NCBI RefSeq assembly: GCF_018691265.1
Contig: NW_024881272.1
Coordinates: 25,719,323 to 25,783,322 of the forward strand
Source: Tyto alba
Lineage: Eukaryota; Chordata; Aves; Strigiformes; Tytonidae
Length of the DNA: 64,000 nt
Direction: 5' to 3'
The translations under genes were made by a program, and so were the position numbers. The notes under the pieces are model-generated. The model did not search any database, was not told the DNA's origin, and worked only from the letters and a program-made list of their open reading frames with translations. Below, piece by piece: positions 1 through 11,265 of the stretch (position 1 is the stretch's first letter; every line of letters starts with the position of its first letter).

Positions 1-956
1 CTGAAATTATTCCAGGGCTGCAGTACACATTAATTGAGTTTACCTCCCCCGATTACTAATGTTATTAATTACTTGTACAGGGCAGGTCTGCAGCTGGAGG
101 GATGAGGTCCTGTGACTCCAAGGGAGCAAAGAGGTGCCCAAAGCCCCTGACCTGAATGGGGATCCTCTTAGTGCCGCTTCACCGAGCAGCAGCCACCCTG
201 GGGAACTGGTATCTCAGCCCCGGTGAGGACTCAGTGATGAAGTCACCTGGGGAAACCTCTGGCAGAGCAGGGACCCACAGCTTGTTGGTATCCTATAATG
301 CCACCTTCTCCCACTGCACTCCCCACTTCAGGGGAGTGGCTCGGCAGCATCCCACAGGAGAGATGCCCCTGGCTCAGACATCGCATCCCCTGATGGCTTT
401 AGGGGAGGGTACAGAGCCACCTGGGAACGAGATTGCAGCAAATATCATGTCTCTTGCAAGCCTCCCTGAACCCATGGAACAAGACAAAAGAGATTCATCC
501 CCCTCTTTCTGCTTGGGAAGAGGGGTTGGGAAAGTGAGTCTTTCCATGCTAATGTCACACAATTACCTCTTAACTGCCAAAACAAATGGCAGAAATGGGG
601 AAAGTGACACCAAATCAAAAATGTCACAGGTGATCGATTCATGTCATCTGCCATCGCTGCAGCCAAGGCTGGCGAGAGAGACACAGTGATAACACAACAC
701 TAATATTATATTACAGCCTTCACGGCGCTGAATGCCAAGTGATGAATATGTGTCACTTTATGTGTCGCTCACTCTCTGGGCCTGGGCGGGCGAGCATGGA
801 AAATGGAGTGTTCAGGATTAATGATATCGAAAATGATAGAGAGGAGATTGAAAATTCCTTCCTTCCTGAACCATGCAGATTGAAATGTACCTCAGAGCTA
901 TCTCTTGCTGCCCTCCTCCTCCGCCCACTTTTTAAAGGTCTTTTCAACAGCATTTT
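1..956. other. Intergenic DNA, no gene supported
   Basis: Mixed-composition non-coding DNA. A plus-strand frame stays open over 156-689 (177 codons), but its translation shows no domain, hydrophobic pattern, signal peptide or residue bias typical of a protein. No convincing splice sites flank it. I treat it as a chance open frame. Confidence 0.6.
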
Positions 957-1068
957 GAAAAAGGAAGAAAAAAAGAGAAGGGAAGGGAAAGGAAAAGGAA
1001 AAGAAGGGAAGGGAAAGGAAAGGAAAGGAAAAGGGAGGGGAAAGGAAGGGAAGGGAGAGGAGAGAACA
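957..1068 (+). repeat. Purine-rich low-complexity tract (GGAAA/GGGAA)n
   Basis: About 110 bases of almost pure A and G on the plus strand, built from imperfect 4-6 base units such as GGAAA, GGGAA and AAGG. This is a degenerate polypurine microsatellite. The open frames crossing it on both strands (Lys/Gly/Glu-rich on plus, Ser/Phe/Leu/Pro-rich on minus) are products of the repeat. Confidence 0.85.
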
Positions 1069-4000
1069 GGACTTTATAGTGTTTTACTTGGAAATTACTT
1101 CCTCTGTTCCTCATGGTTTGATTTATGATCAAGATTCCCATCTTCAGATGTATGCTTATTCTCACACAGGCAGCTATAGCACAGAATATGTCTGTGATTT
1201 TAATCCAGTACCATAATATCTCTGTTAAAAACCTGATGTGGCCAGAAGGTTGTGGCTGGATGGAGGTTAGCAAGTGATGTGTTATGATTAACAAGTGATC
1301 TTACTGAGAGCTCTCAATGAAAACTAGAGTATTTTAATGCTCGTAAAGTCTATTCTTCAGCCTTCAGAAACTTCAGTTAAAAATCAGAGCCCTGCAGTGC
1401 TGGTAATTTTCTGCATCTAATATGAAGAACTGATAACAGAGAAGATGGATCACAGCTTTATCCCTAAAGTGACTTGGCCAATGTCACAGGCAGAGCTGAG
1501 CTGATATATGGCTCCTCCTTTCATATTCACACACTGTTTATGCATGAATGCTTCAAGATGACCCATTCCCAGGGGCGCAGAAACTGAAGACACTTTGGTG
1601 GGGCTGGAGAAGGCTACAGATGTGTATTTATGTAGCTGGAGGATTAGACCCTGCCAGCCCATGGAGAGATGCTTTTGTGCAGATACCCAACTTGTCCTGG
1701 TGTCTGCCTGAATGCAGGTTCTGTGAGCTGCAGAACCATTCTGCAGTGCCTGGAGTTGTTGGCTGAGGTGTTTGCTAGATGTGGGCAGGACCCCGTGGGA
1801 TTGCTGGCCCGGTGGGAGCTCAGCCAGGGGCTGTTCACCCTCTGTGTCTGACAGTGGGTGCTTGTGACCATCCTGCTTTTGAGGAGTAAGGTTAGCTCCT
1901 CATGGCTGTAGATATACCAGTCCTGGAGCTTCGGTTTGGGTTTATCCTGGGTTTTGGCAAGGATGACTCAAGGCTTTCATAGAGAAATCAAAGGAGGGAA
2001 AGAAAGTTTTTGATACTTTTTTTCTATACTTTTTCCTTTTCCATTTTTTTTACCTCCCTGTTACTTAATTGGGTCACTTCCCCAGGTGGGACGAGGGCTT
2101 ATTCTTTCCTTCTAGCTACAGTAGAAATCATCTACTGCCTTGCTGTGCCCTCACCTGATATTACACATGCTGCTCTTCCAGTGGAGCTTGGAGCTTTTTG
2201 TCTTTGAGGCATGGTTAATGGGGACAGAGCCTGTTTTGTTAAGCAACCGATGCAGTATAATGAAACAGCCTTTTTCTTCTTTCTTTCTTTTTAACCCATT
2301 ATGACTCTCAAGAAAAGTGTTTCACAGGAAAGAGAGTGAAATCAAATCACTGAAAGTCAAAATGGGATCCAAAATTTGTTTGAACATCATATGAAAAAAA
2401 ATGCTAGGATGGCTTCCTCACACAACCAAATACATGCCTGACTTTATTAGCCCCTACTGAAGAATGAGCACTAATAGAGAATGGTCTTAAGGACCCACAG
2501 CCATTAGTTTTATACGGCAATAGACTGAGATTGGAGGAAGAAACCCAGAATCAACTGAGAGTACCTAATTAATTGGATTATAATTACATTTGGAAACCTA
2601 AAAGGTAATAGATCTGTTTGAATTATGATCATCACAGGCTCTTCAGGGACAGACTGTGCAGTGCGAATCACTTGCATGTGATCACCAGAGACACAAAGAA
2701 TTAAATGACTACAAATATTTAAAATAAGAGCACCTGTTCACTAGGGGGAATATTGGCTGCCAAGTTTGGCTGGCATGAACATGTTCACTTTGAGATTGCA
2801 GTCACTGACCTGTTGTCTTGCTATTTTTTTAAAGTATACCTGAGCCAAAAATATTACCTTTGTCATGGTCCATCACTGGAAGAAAGATTGAGCCCCAAAG
2901 GAAAATGAGGGGCTTCAGATTAAGATTACATGTGGCTGGTGCTTTCCTAAATTGTAACTCAAAGGGGCCACTCACCATCATCAGACACATATTTCTGTTT
3001 GTCTTTCCTGACTCTTTTATCTTTCTTTATTGTCCCTGTGAGCACGCAGTGCTGACTTCCCCATATATATTCTTGAATATACTTTTTCTGCACAAGTCTT
3101 TCTGACAAAAAAATGCGAAAAATGGAACAGAAAGAAAAGAGGCATTTCAGAGATACAGAGCATTAACAAAAGCCTGTAGATTTCCAGAGTAGAGTAACAG
3201 GGCGGTGGAAGTATTCGATCAGAGCCATAAATCTAATGAGATGGTAATGATATGCAAATTAACAGCACCATAAGCCAAATGGGTAAAGTTTTTTTATGGA
3301 GCATATTAAGAGGCATTTTGCCTAAGTGTAATGGTTGGGTGAACAATAAATACGGAGCTAAATCTGCAAGTATTGGTTGACAGCAACAATAAGATAAATA
3401 AAACAGATGAAGACAAGTATTATTCCTCCATTTAAAAGGACAAATGCTGCAAATGAAACTGTACTTCCCTCCCACAGAGGGAAACTACAGTTTTGCAGCC
3501 TTCATGAAATACCAGGGATTTTTGAGTGCTGCTGTTCAAATTAATGCTCACAAGAAACTTCTTGAAAACACAGTTTTGAACCAACCTTTATATATTCAAG
3601 GATGGTCAAGAAAATGTGAAACCTCAGGCCAAATTATTTCCTAGTGTAAATTAGGTAACCCCCATTAGTTCTACCAGTTTATGCTAGCTTTGGATCTGGA
3701 TCCCAAACTGTACCTGCCAGCATCTGACTGTTGATAAATATTGAGTGGTCTCACTATGACATTTTAATTATAGCATTATGGATTTCAGGAGAAGGGGGAG
3801 CGAAAGAAGAGAAAGCATTTATTTTTGTTTTTAAGCTTAAAGGAAAAAAAAAAAAAAAAACAGGAAGAAAATAACAGCTTCCAAGATCCCACAGGGATTT
3901 AGTGGCGATTAGCTAAATCTCAGTTCTTATAATTTCCAAGGCCTCCATCCAACCTTATTTTAACTTCCTTGCCATGAGCACCTACTCTGTGATTTTCACA

Positions 4001-5618
4001 TGGGATATCTTGAGATCTCTTAGTGTTGTCACTTGCCATACTAATGACATGGCTTTTGCCCCAATGTCTGGAGACCTGTTTGTGCTTGTAGACTGGACAG
4101 ACTTGTTTTTTTGCATTGTGCTCTGAAGACCAGACTTGTCTTCCATCAGTATGGCAAACCCTAAGGTCTGCAGCAAATAGCTGCTTCATCTGGGGCTGCA
4201 GTACGATTTGGAAGGAGGAGAGCTGAGCTGGGACCCAAATGTGTCCCTTTAGCCTAAATTAATTGGGTGCTGACTGACATGAAGGTACTGCAGTCCATCA
4301 GCAGTCACCCCAAGATCAGCTATACCCTTGCTGGGCTGATGGTGTGGGTGGAAAGCAAGAATCAGGTCTCATGCCCACTGTCCATCTGAAAGTGGGGATA
4401 GAGATAGACATACCTCATGGTCCTTCTGAGCTGAATAATCAGCAGGGGTCAAGGGTGGGGATGTGGTTGCCCTACAAATGCAGTCCAGGGATGGATGAGA
4501 AGGATGAATCCAGCACGAAGGGGAGACACTGGAAAGTTAAGCACTGCAATATCCAAGTTTAGTACCTCATTGGTGTCTGTCCCTCTCAAAGGCCAGATCA
4601 CAGCAGACCCAAGCTCTGCCTGGGTTCTGGGGCTCCTCTCTTCACCCCAAAAGCCTGTTGAGAAGACTGACACCTGTTCCTTTTGTGCCAAAAGTGGTGA
4701 TGGTGACGCCACATATATACATGGCAGAGGGACTCACTCTTGGTGGATGCATCATGACTTCGTGGGGTTGGAGCACTCATGGGAAACAGGTCTGTCTAAT
4801 CATTAGAATTAAAAATGACATCTCAGATATTGCAGGAGGAATTAGGAGTAGAGTACATGGTGTGGAGGAGGAACAGGAGTATGACCCTCTAGCCTGGTGG
4901 TGAGACCACCTTCCTGGGAGACACCAGAAGATGCTGCTCTGCCATTCCCTGAACGTCCCACAAATGTCACATGAATTATGTTGTCTTCCCCTCTTCCCCC
5001 ATAAGACTAGGGACCAGATCCTGGTAGAGTCTCCTGTTGATATTCATGGGTTTACACACGAGGCTGGTACAGCTTTAGTCTCACCTCTCTAAGAAGTTTG
5101 GATTTAACCCTGGCATAGCCACAAATGAAACCAGAAATTAGCCTGCTGCCTGGAGGTGAACACCCATCCACCTAACAAGGAGGAAAACCAACTCAGTAAG
5201 CAGAGCAGGCAGATGGGCAGGCTTGGCTGGAGGAGGATGTGGAGTTGGTGTCACTGCCAGCAACTGCATCATTTCAGAGTCTCTTTATCTGAGTCAGCTC
5301 CCTGTCTCTGGCTGGGGCTGGTTTGGTCACTCTCAAAGTCAAGACCTTGCTTCAAGGCTGTGAAAGTGGAGAGCTTCCTTGCAAGACTTCTCTGTTAGCA
5401 CAGCTCTGGCTATTACTTCATACTTTTCCTTCCTGTCCCTTGGCTCCACCTATTCCCTATTGTGTGTGGAAAGCACACAATTTGGGAAGCACTCAAAACA
5501 TAGTCTACTGCCAGCTCCACAGCTGGCAAGACTGCTGTGGGATAAGAAGCACTAGGAAATGATTAACTGGATTGGGTCCACAGGGTGGGGGGAAGAGGCA
5601 TGAGTGTTGAGATTGTTG
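1069..5618. other. Intergenic DNA, no gene supported
   Basis: No reading frame here is longer than chance or recognisable. The stretch has AT-rich patches, including an octamer-like ATGCAAAT near 3,252 in AT-rich sequence, and a 17-base A run at 3,844-3,860. Around 3.23-3.32 kb the sequence looks like conserved non-coding DNA, but that is an impression only. Confidence 0.5.
3844..3860 (+). repeat. Poly-A tract (17 A)
   Basis: Uninterrupted run of 17 A in AT-rich DNA. No target duplication or recognisable retroelement was seen beside it. Confidence 0.8.
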
Positions 5619-5648
5619 CATCCATCCATCCATCCATCCATCCATCCA
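5619..5648 (+). repeat. (CATC)n microsatellite
   Basis: Seven perfect CATC units plus a partial one. A short tetranucleotide microsatellite likely to vary in length between individuals. Confidence 0.9.
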
Positions 5649-8600
5649 CTGCCCGCTGTCCACTTTTACCTAAGGGGGAGCACCTTATCTTTCTCTATGG
5701 TAGGTACCTATGAGAAGGCCTTTTCTGTGAAGTGGAAGAATAAGCCTAAAATCTGGTTTACCCATATCAACACCATCTATATCAATAGCTCTTTATTGTG
5801 GCATTGTTCAATGAGGTGTGTAATGGCGATGTGCTGCTGAGGAACAACCAAAGGAGGTGGAGGGTCCCAGTCTGCTCCACTACACTGGTCTCAAGAGACA
5901 TCCAGGAGATGCTCTTGGGTGTCTGCTGGTCAGGTGGAAAACCTGCCCACTCTCAATCTATTGGGCACTTCAGCAAAGATACAGTGTTTCTGGGATCTCA
6001 GACCTCATCTAGCTCGTTGTAGACCTTCCTATTAGCTGTTTGTCTCTCAGTGAGAATCACTGTGTCTGCTGAACTCCTATTTCTGGCTAAAATAATCCAA
6101 ATACTACATGCTCCTGAATATAGCAAACACTGCCTAACATACATTTTTTTCCAAACCTTCCCTCCATCTGCCTGTCCAAATATTTCACCAAAGCCTTCAA
6201 GACCTGGAGCAAATGTATCTCTCAATGCAAAATCTTGGCATTTTTACCTATGATTTGGACTGTCCTATGCAGCCAAGAAAGACAACAATGCTGAAGCGTT
6301 TGAGAAATGCAGTTCAACAGATTGCATGTCGATCTAGGAGTTAAGCAAGCTGGTTTCTGCTCCTTGGTGTGATTTCTTTGTAAAGCCCTTTCAGATCAAT
6401 GGAAGAATAATAAGATTCATAGAAGCTAAAGCCAGAAGTGTTATAGCAGCGTAAATGTGGGTGCATGGCATTTCCCCTTCAGAGCTTACTAACAAAATAG
6501 CCACCTCCATCTGTGGTCAAGTTTAATATCTGACAAAATCCATTCTGTTCACCTCTATTTTACAATCTGGACTGCCCTGTCAATTATTAGCATTGTGCTC
6601 AATGGAGCTGCCACACAGCTCATTTTTGTGGTTACTAGCTTAGTAAATAAATGTGTCACACTAGACATCATGACTTCTAAGGGAGTTTGAAAATAAGCAG
6701 ACAAGCTAATAGGTGCAAAACTACATTAAAGCTACCAACCTTCTCCCTTACAAACTGCAAAGCTGGTTGCTCTGTGGGTGACAGAAGAGATGGAGCCACC
6801 TTTTCCGCCTCTTCCTACCTGGATGTTGGGGTCTTCCCTTACCCCTACAGTCCCTGTGTCTCTGATGGCAGCCCCGAATCCTCTGTGTGGTGGCCCAGCA
6901 CATGGCTGCATGTTGCTGATGGGTTATTTAGGAGATGTGCATGGCTTTGCCTGCAGGATGCTGCGTCCCCGCTGCTGAAGAGGATGCTGAGCAGAGCAGC
7001 TGAGAGGTGAACTTGCTCTGACTTTCTCTCAACAGCACTGCTGCCTTTTGCTCTAGCAGTGATCTCTGCACAGCAGTGTGATAGTTGCACTGTTCGAATG
7101 GCCAGAGGCATCAGAGGTGGGGAAGTGATGGACAAACCAAGATCATGCTCATCCGGTGGATACTGGCACATGGTTAGGAGTCAAGTGGAAAGGAAGTCAC
7201 TGCTCTGTGTCTTCTAAAATATTTCAAGTTTAAGGTAGGGCCAATGGTGAAGATGAAGCTGATGGGTTTGGGTTGGCTTCGATATTTTTTGTCAGATGAA
7301 TAAATCAATCTCATAGCAAGGATATCCAGGTTGTCCATGCAGTGCATGGCCAACACAGTCTAGTTCAGTATCTGCAATTGTTGTATGCATTTGCACAATA
7401 CCTGCCAGGCTCATTGTGCTGCTTGCAATAGAGTCACTGGTGAATAAAAGTCAAAGCAGGAACTCAGAATGCTCACTGCTTTTCTGAAATGGGTTCTGAT
7501 AATGAACATCTGTTTGGCCATTTCCAAAGAGAAGAGTGAATCAGTTGCACCAGAAGACAAGCATGGGCTATTGCAAGAATCAAATATCCTTTGTGCTGCC
7601 TGAAGCAAGAAGCACCTTGCCTGTGCTTGGTCCCTGGTGCTCAGGGCCAAGCTGGGGTCTAGCCCATTCTCCTGCTCCCTTTCAGGCTGCTGGGAATTAG
7701 GTGAGTCCCAGGGACATGCCCTTTATGGGGGAATTTTACTCCTGAAGATTAGCTCCAGAATTTCCCAGAACTTTGGTGTGGGTCAGTGTCTTGCAGTCAG
7801 GCACAGAGAAACAAATCCAGTGCACCTTTGTCCTGCTTGTTTATTCCCCTTTCCAGCGTTGGCTTGAGGCTGTTTAATCCCTCACATGCAACTCCCATGC
7901 TGAACATTCTAACAAATGACAGAAATGTCAAATGAGACTGGTTTGCAGAATGAGGGCAGCCCATTTCTGAGCTCAGCTGAGATTGCTGGAGAAAGCAACA
8001 CCTTCACAGGCAGATAACGTTACCGTTTGTATAATAAAAGGTGTTAGCTCTACCTACAAGCCTCACCTTCTCTTACTGCCTTCTCCACCAACATTCCACG
8101 TAACACTCGCACTCAGACCCATGAATGCAGCAGGGGCAGCTTCATCTCCTAAAAGCCAAGGGTCTTCTCTACAGTGAAATCCTCATATCCCCTGAGTCTC
8201 TTTACAGCACCTGAGGCTGAGAGCACCCCATACAGATTTATCTCCATGCTGAGCCAGCATGAAGCCAATTCAGTACTAAGTGCAATGTTTGCCCCATACA
8301 TTCTTGCAGATAGAGCAATATTATCCTGTATTAAGGAAGTGGCTGACTATGTCACTTGCAACATGCCAAAAGCCATAAGACTATATTGGTTTTCAGACTC
8401 CTGCTGTGTTGGCTTGGGCATTTTCTGTTCCGTTTTGTGAGAGCACTCTGTTTTCGGTGGAAATGTCAGGACGCCAATGAGCCAATGAAAGGAATCTCCT
8501 TGGCATTTAGCCTTTAGTATTTCCTAGGCTCATAAGCTTGGGATGGGAAATCTAGTGCTGGAGAAGGAAAGTTAAAGGATGGCTCATTCTCTTTATTTAT

Positions 8601-9733
8601 TTCCTAAAGAATATGTATCTGGTGTTTCTATGAACAGTGGCCCTGGGATTTAGGTCTTGCACAATCAGTTAAAATGTCAGTGTGATAGGATCTCAGCTTG
8701 AGTATTTCTTGTGCTTACTTTCAGCAGTGTGTAAAATGAGAGATCAATAGAAGAAAAATAAAAGCTGAATAAGACTTGGTCCAGAAGGTCTTGGTAAACA
8801 AGTTTTGCTCTTGTGTAAGTTTGCTGAGCTGGTAAGTAGCAGAAAACAGAGAGAGAGTCAAAGGCAAATTCACAGCCAAGCCACTACCTTGGCACTAGAA
8901 GGAAAATCAGACTTCCTCAGCAAGCCACTTGTCCACAGGGAATATTCTGAATAAGCCAGATCTGGCCCTTGATTGTGCTGGAAAAACTCCAGGGTAATGT
9001 CCTGACATCAGTGGAGTGACTCCAGCTTCAAAGTCATGTAATAAGCATCTCAGCTGAGCCTGGGAGACAATTGCCTCAGGGTGAAATTAGGCAAGTGTCA
9101 CACCAAGACTTGTTGTGTGGAGGTCTGGAGTGTCACCTGAGCTGGGTGCTGCAGCCCCTGAGACACCTCACGCAGGTGATGTGGGCTGTCCAGGGTAGGA
9201 CTGCTGGGCTCACTGATCTGTTAACAGAGAGAACAAAAGAGAACTCGAGTCTGGGATTTGGACTCCAACTTTTGAATAGTATCTCCAGACATGAACCTCC
9301 AGGTCCCAAATGGATCATGGGGATGATACTCTGGAGACAACAGTCTTCCTTCTTCCAGCAAGACAGGCAGAGACACTCCAGCGGAAGGTCCTGCCCGGGA
9401 GCTTGACATTCACAGCAGAGACCCAGCTGCAGTGTTCACAGCAGAATCTCCAGCTCTCTGGTTCCTACCATTCATGTCCAGTTCATTAGTCCCACAGGTA
9501 ATATTTTCTTTAAGCCCACTCTGTTTTACAGGTCCAAGTTTGTTCTCCCCAAGTTAGAACAGGTAACTTACTTCAAGATCTGACTTAACAGCCCAGTTCG
9601 CAGGAGCTTCTTAAGGACCTGCTGACACCAAACGTAAACACTACTATCCCGTGGGACCCTCATCACCCACTTCTAGTATCAGCCAATTCCTCCAAACATT
9701 TCAACCACCAGTTTCCAGTGCTTAAGTGTCTTC
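5649..9733. other. Intergenic DNA, no gene supported
   Basis: Non-coding DNA of ordinary composition. Short open frames on both strands (up to about 110 codons) overlap each other and show no family resemblance. No RNA gene was recognised. Confidence 0.5.
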
Positions 9734-9777
9734 TACTTTGGCCCATGATTCTCGCTATGAGAACATGGCCCAAAGTA
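9734..9777. repeat. Imperfect inverted repeat, 19-bp stem and 5-nt loop
   Basis: The left arm at 9,734-9,753 and the right arm at 9,759-9,777 are complementary except for one C/C mismatch and one bulged A. They enclose the loop GCTAT. The whole hairpin is 44 nt, shorter than a usual animal pre-microRNA. It could instead be a small inverted-repeat remnant or a chance structure. It does not overlap any coding region I support. Confidence 0.8.
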
Positions 9778-9838
9778 AACAAAAAAAGGACATTATCTAT
9801 CAGACCTTTTCTCCCTTTGAAACCATGATATTGCTTGC

Positions 9839-9856
9839 TTTTTTTTTTTTTTTTTT
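9839..9856 (+). repeat. Poly-T tract (18 T)
   Basis: Uninterrupted run of 18 T. On the minus strand this could be the A-tail of an old retroposed sequence, but nothing recognisable adjoins it. Confidence 0.8.
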
Positions 9857-10667
9857 AAATGTCTTTTTTCATTTCTATTGACCTGTGCTTAAACAACTGA
9901 AGCTGGATTAAAACACAATGTGAAACACAGTGTATTCCAGCAGTGTCTTTTGCCCAGTCTCTTTTGTACAACCACCCACCTGCCCCTTTCTTGCAAAATT
10001 TTCCCAACACACCTGACTTTCTCATTTCTACACTGTGATCACGTTTTTTCCATTCTCATTGTTCTCACTGGGGTTTGAGGCTAGGTGCAAATGCTTAGGT
10101 GTTGTTCTGGTGTAAATGATGTCTCTCACCTGAGTTAGAGCTCCAAAAAATATATAACATGCTCTAGCAGCAACCCTGAGAAATGCAGCTGGCCTTAGTT
10201 CTATTTATTTCTCCCAAAGTCCACCTTTTTTTGTCATTCACAAACAAAAATGTATGCCCCAAATCCTCTCTTTCAGCCTGCCAGCTCCTGAACACCAGAA
10301 ACATTAGGTGAGATGTTGGGAAATAAAGTGAAATGTCTTGTCTCATTTATGTGCCCTCGAGGGAAGGGATGGGAGCAGGGGGGGACCATCCCAAAGGGTG
10401 AGATGCAAATAAAGGTGTTAAAAGAAAAAAAAGAAGGGGAAAAATATAAAGAAGAAGAAAATAAGTCTTCTTGGTGGAGCACAGATGGAGTTCTAGCTAG
10501 GTATCATTTGCTGAGGAAATTGCATTTCTGTTTGGGAATAAATGAATGTAAAACTTGTTTGAGGCCCAGGTAATAATAGAATGGGGGAGGAGGAAATTGA
10601 AATTTATGACTTTGCAAATGACTCCTGTAGAAAAGAGAGACACACATCAGAGGTGTCTTTTTATCCC

Positions 10668-10710
10668 CCTCTCTCCTTCCCTCCCTCCTCGTTTTCTCTT
10701 CTTCCCGCAG
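10668..10710 (+). other. Strong splice-acceptor-like sequence (polypyrimidine tract + CAG)
   Basis: Over 40 bases of almost pure C/T end in CCCGCAG, followed by ATGAGGAGG. This matches the consensus of a vertebrate 3' splice site on the plus strand. A GTGAGT donor-like site follows at 11,100-11,105, so 10,711-11,099 could be an exon. No frame stays open across that interval, so any exon would probably be non-coding. The tract could also be a simple pyrimidine repeat that mimics an acceptor. Confidence 0.35.
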
Positions 10711-11027
10711 ATGAGGAGGACAGTCTGCAATAAAACAGGTCTAAGCTTTGCAGGCCTGGAGATGCTGCGGGGGGAGGCGGAGGGGGAAGCGGGGGGCCAG
10801 GGGACATTAGCACTTGCTGTAACATTGTCGATGCCGATGTAAATGGACGTGCTACATAGTCAACAAGACACACTTGGCTGCCTGCAAGTGGGAAGTACTT
10901 AAATCTTGGCACTGATAAATGAAATATTTTTAAGGGAGCTAATCAGTGAAAATGGGGTTTCATCAGGCACTGACATGTCTCGCTTGCTTCAGCGAGTCCA
11001 AGAGAGAAAAATGATTGTGCAGTGTGG

Positions 11028-11265
11028 TCCGGAGCCAGCCGGAGATGGGGAGCGAGAGAAAGGGAGGCGGGAGGTGGCAGCTGAGGATGCTCACGGGGCG
11101 TGAGTTGGGGGGACGGGGGCTGGCTGCACCCCCACCTCCGTGCGCTCCCGGCCCCCGCCGGCCCCCCGGGGCGCCCGCCCCAGGCTCCCCACCGGCCCCG
11201 CTCCGCCTGGGCGTGATGGATGGCCTGGCGCAGAACGGGCTCGGTGCAAATCCCCAATCTGCAGC
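11028..11265. promoter_or_regulatory. Small CpG-rich islet
   Basis: About 240 bases of very high G+C with around 20 CpG dinucleotides by hand count. The surrounding DNA is nearly CpG-free. Such islets in vertebrates mark unmethylated promoters or developmental enhancers. The frames open on both strands here (11,015-11,533 plus; 10,943-11,464 minus) are Pro/Gly/Ser/Ala-rich and overlap each other, as expected of GC-rich DNA, so I do not call a protein. No TATA box was identified. Confidence 0.55.

Noticed and set aside
156..689. 177-codon open frame on plus
   Set aside because: Nearly as long as the real gene's frame, but with no hydrophobic, domain or compositional signature and no splice context. 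It overlaps opposing frames on the minus strand.
6412..6450. 'gattcatagaagctaaagccagaag' resembling a sauropsid interspersed repeat
   Set aside because: Only about 25 bases match what I remember and the similarity does not continue. Too weak to annotate.
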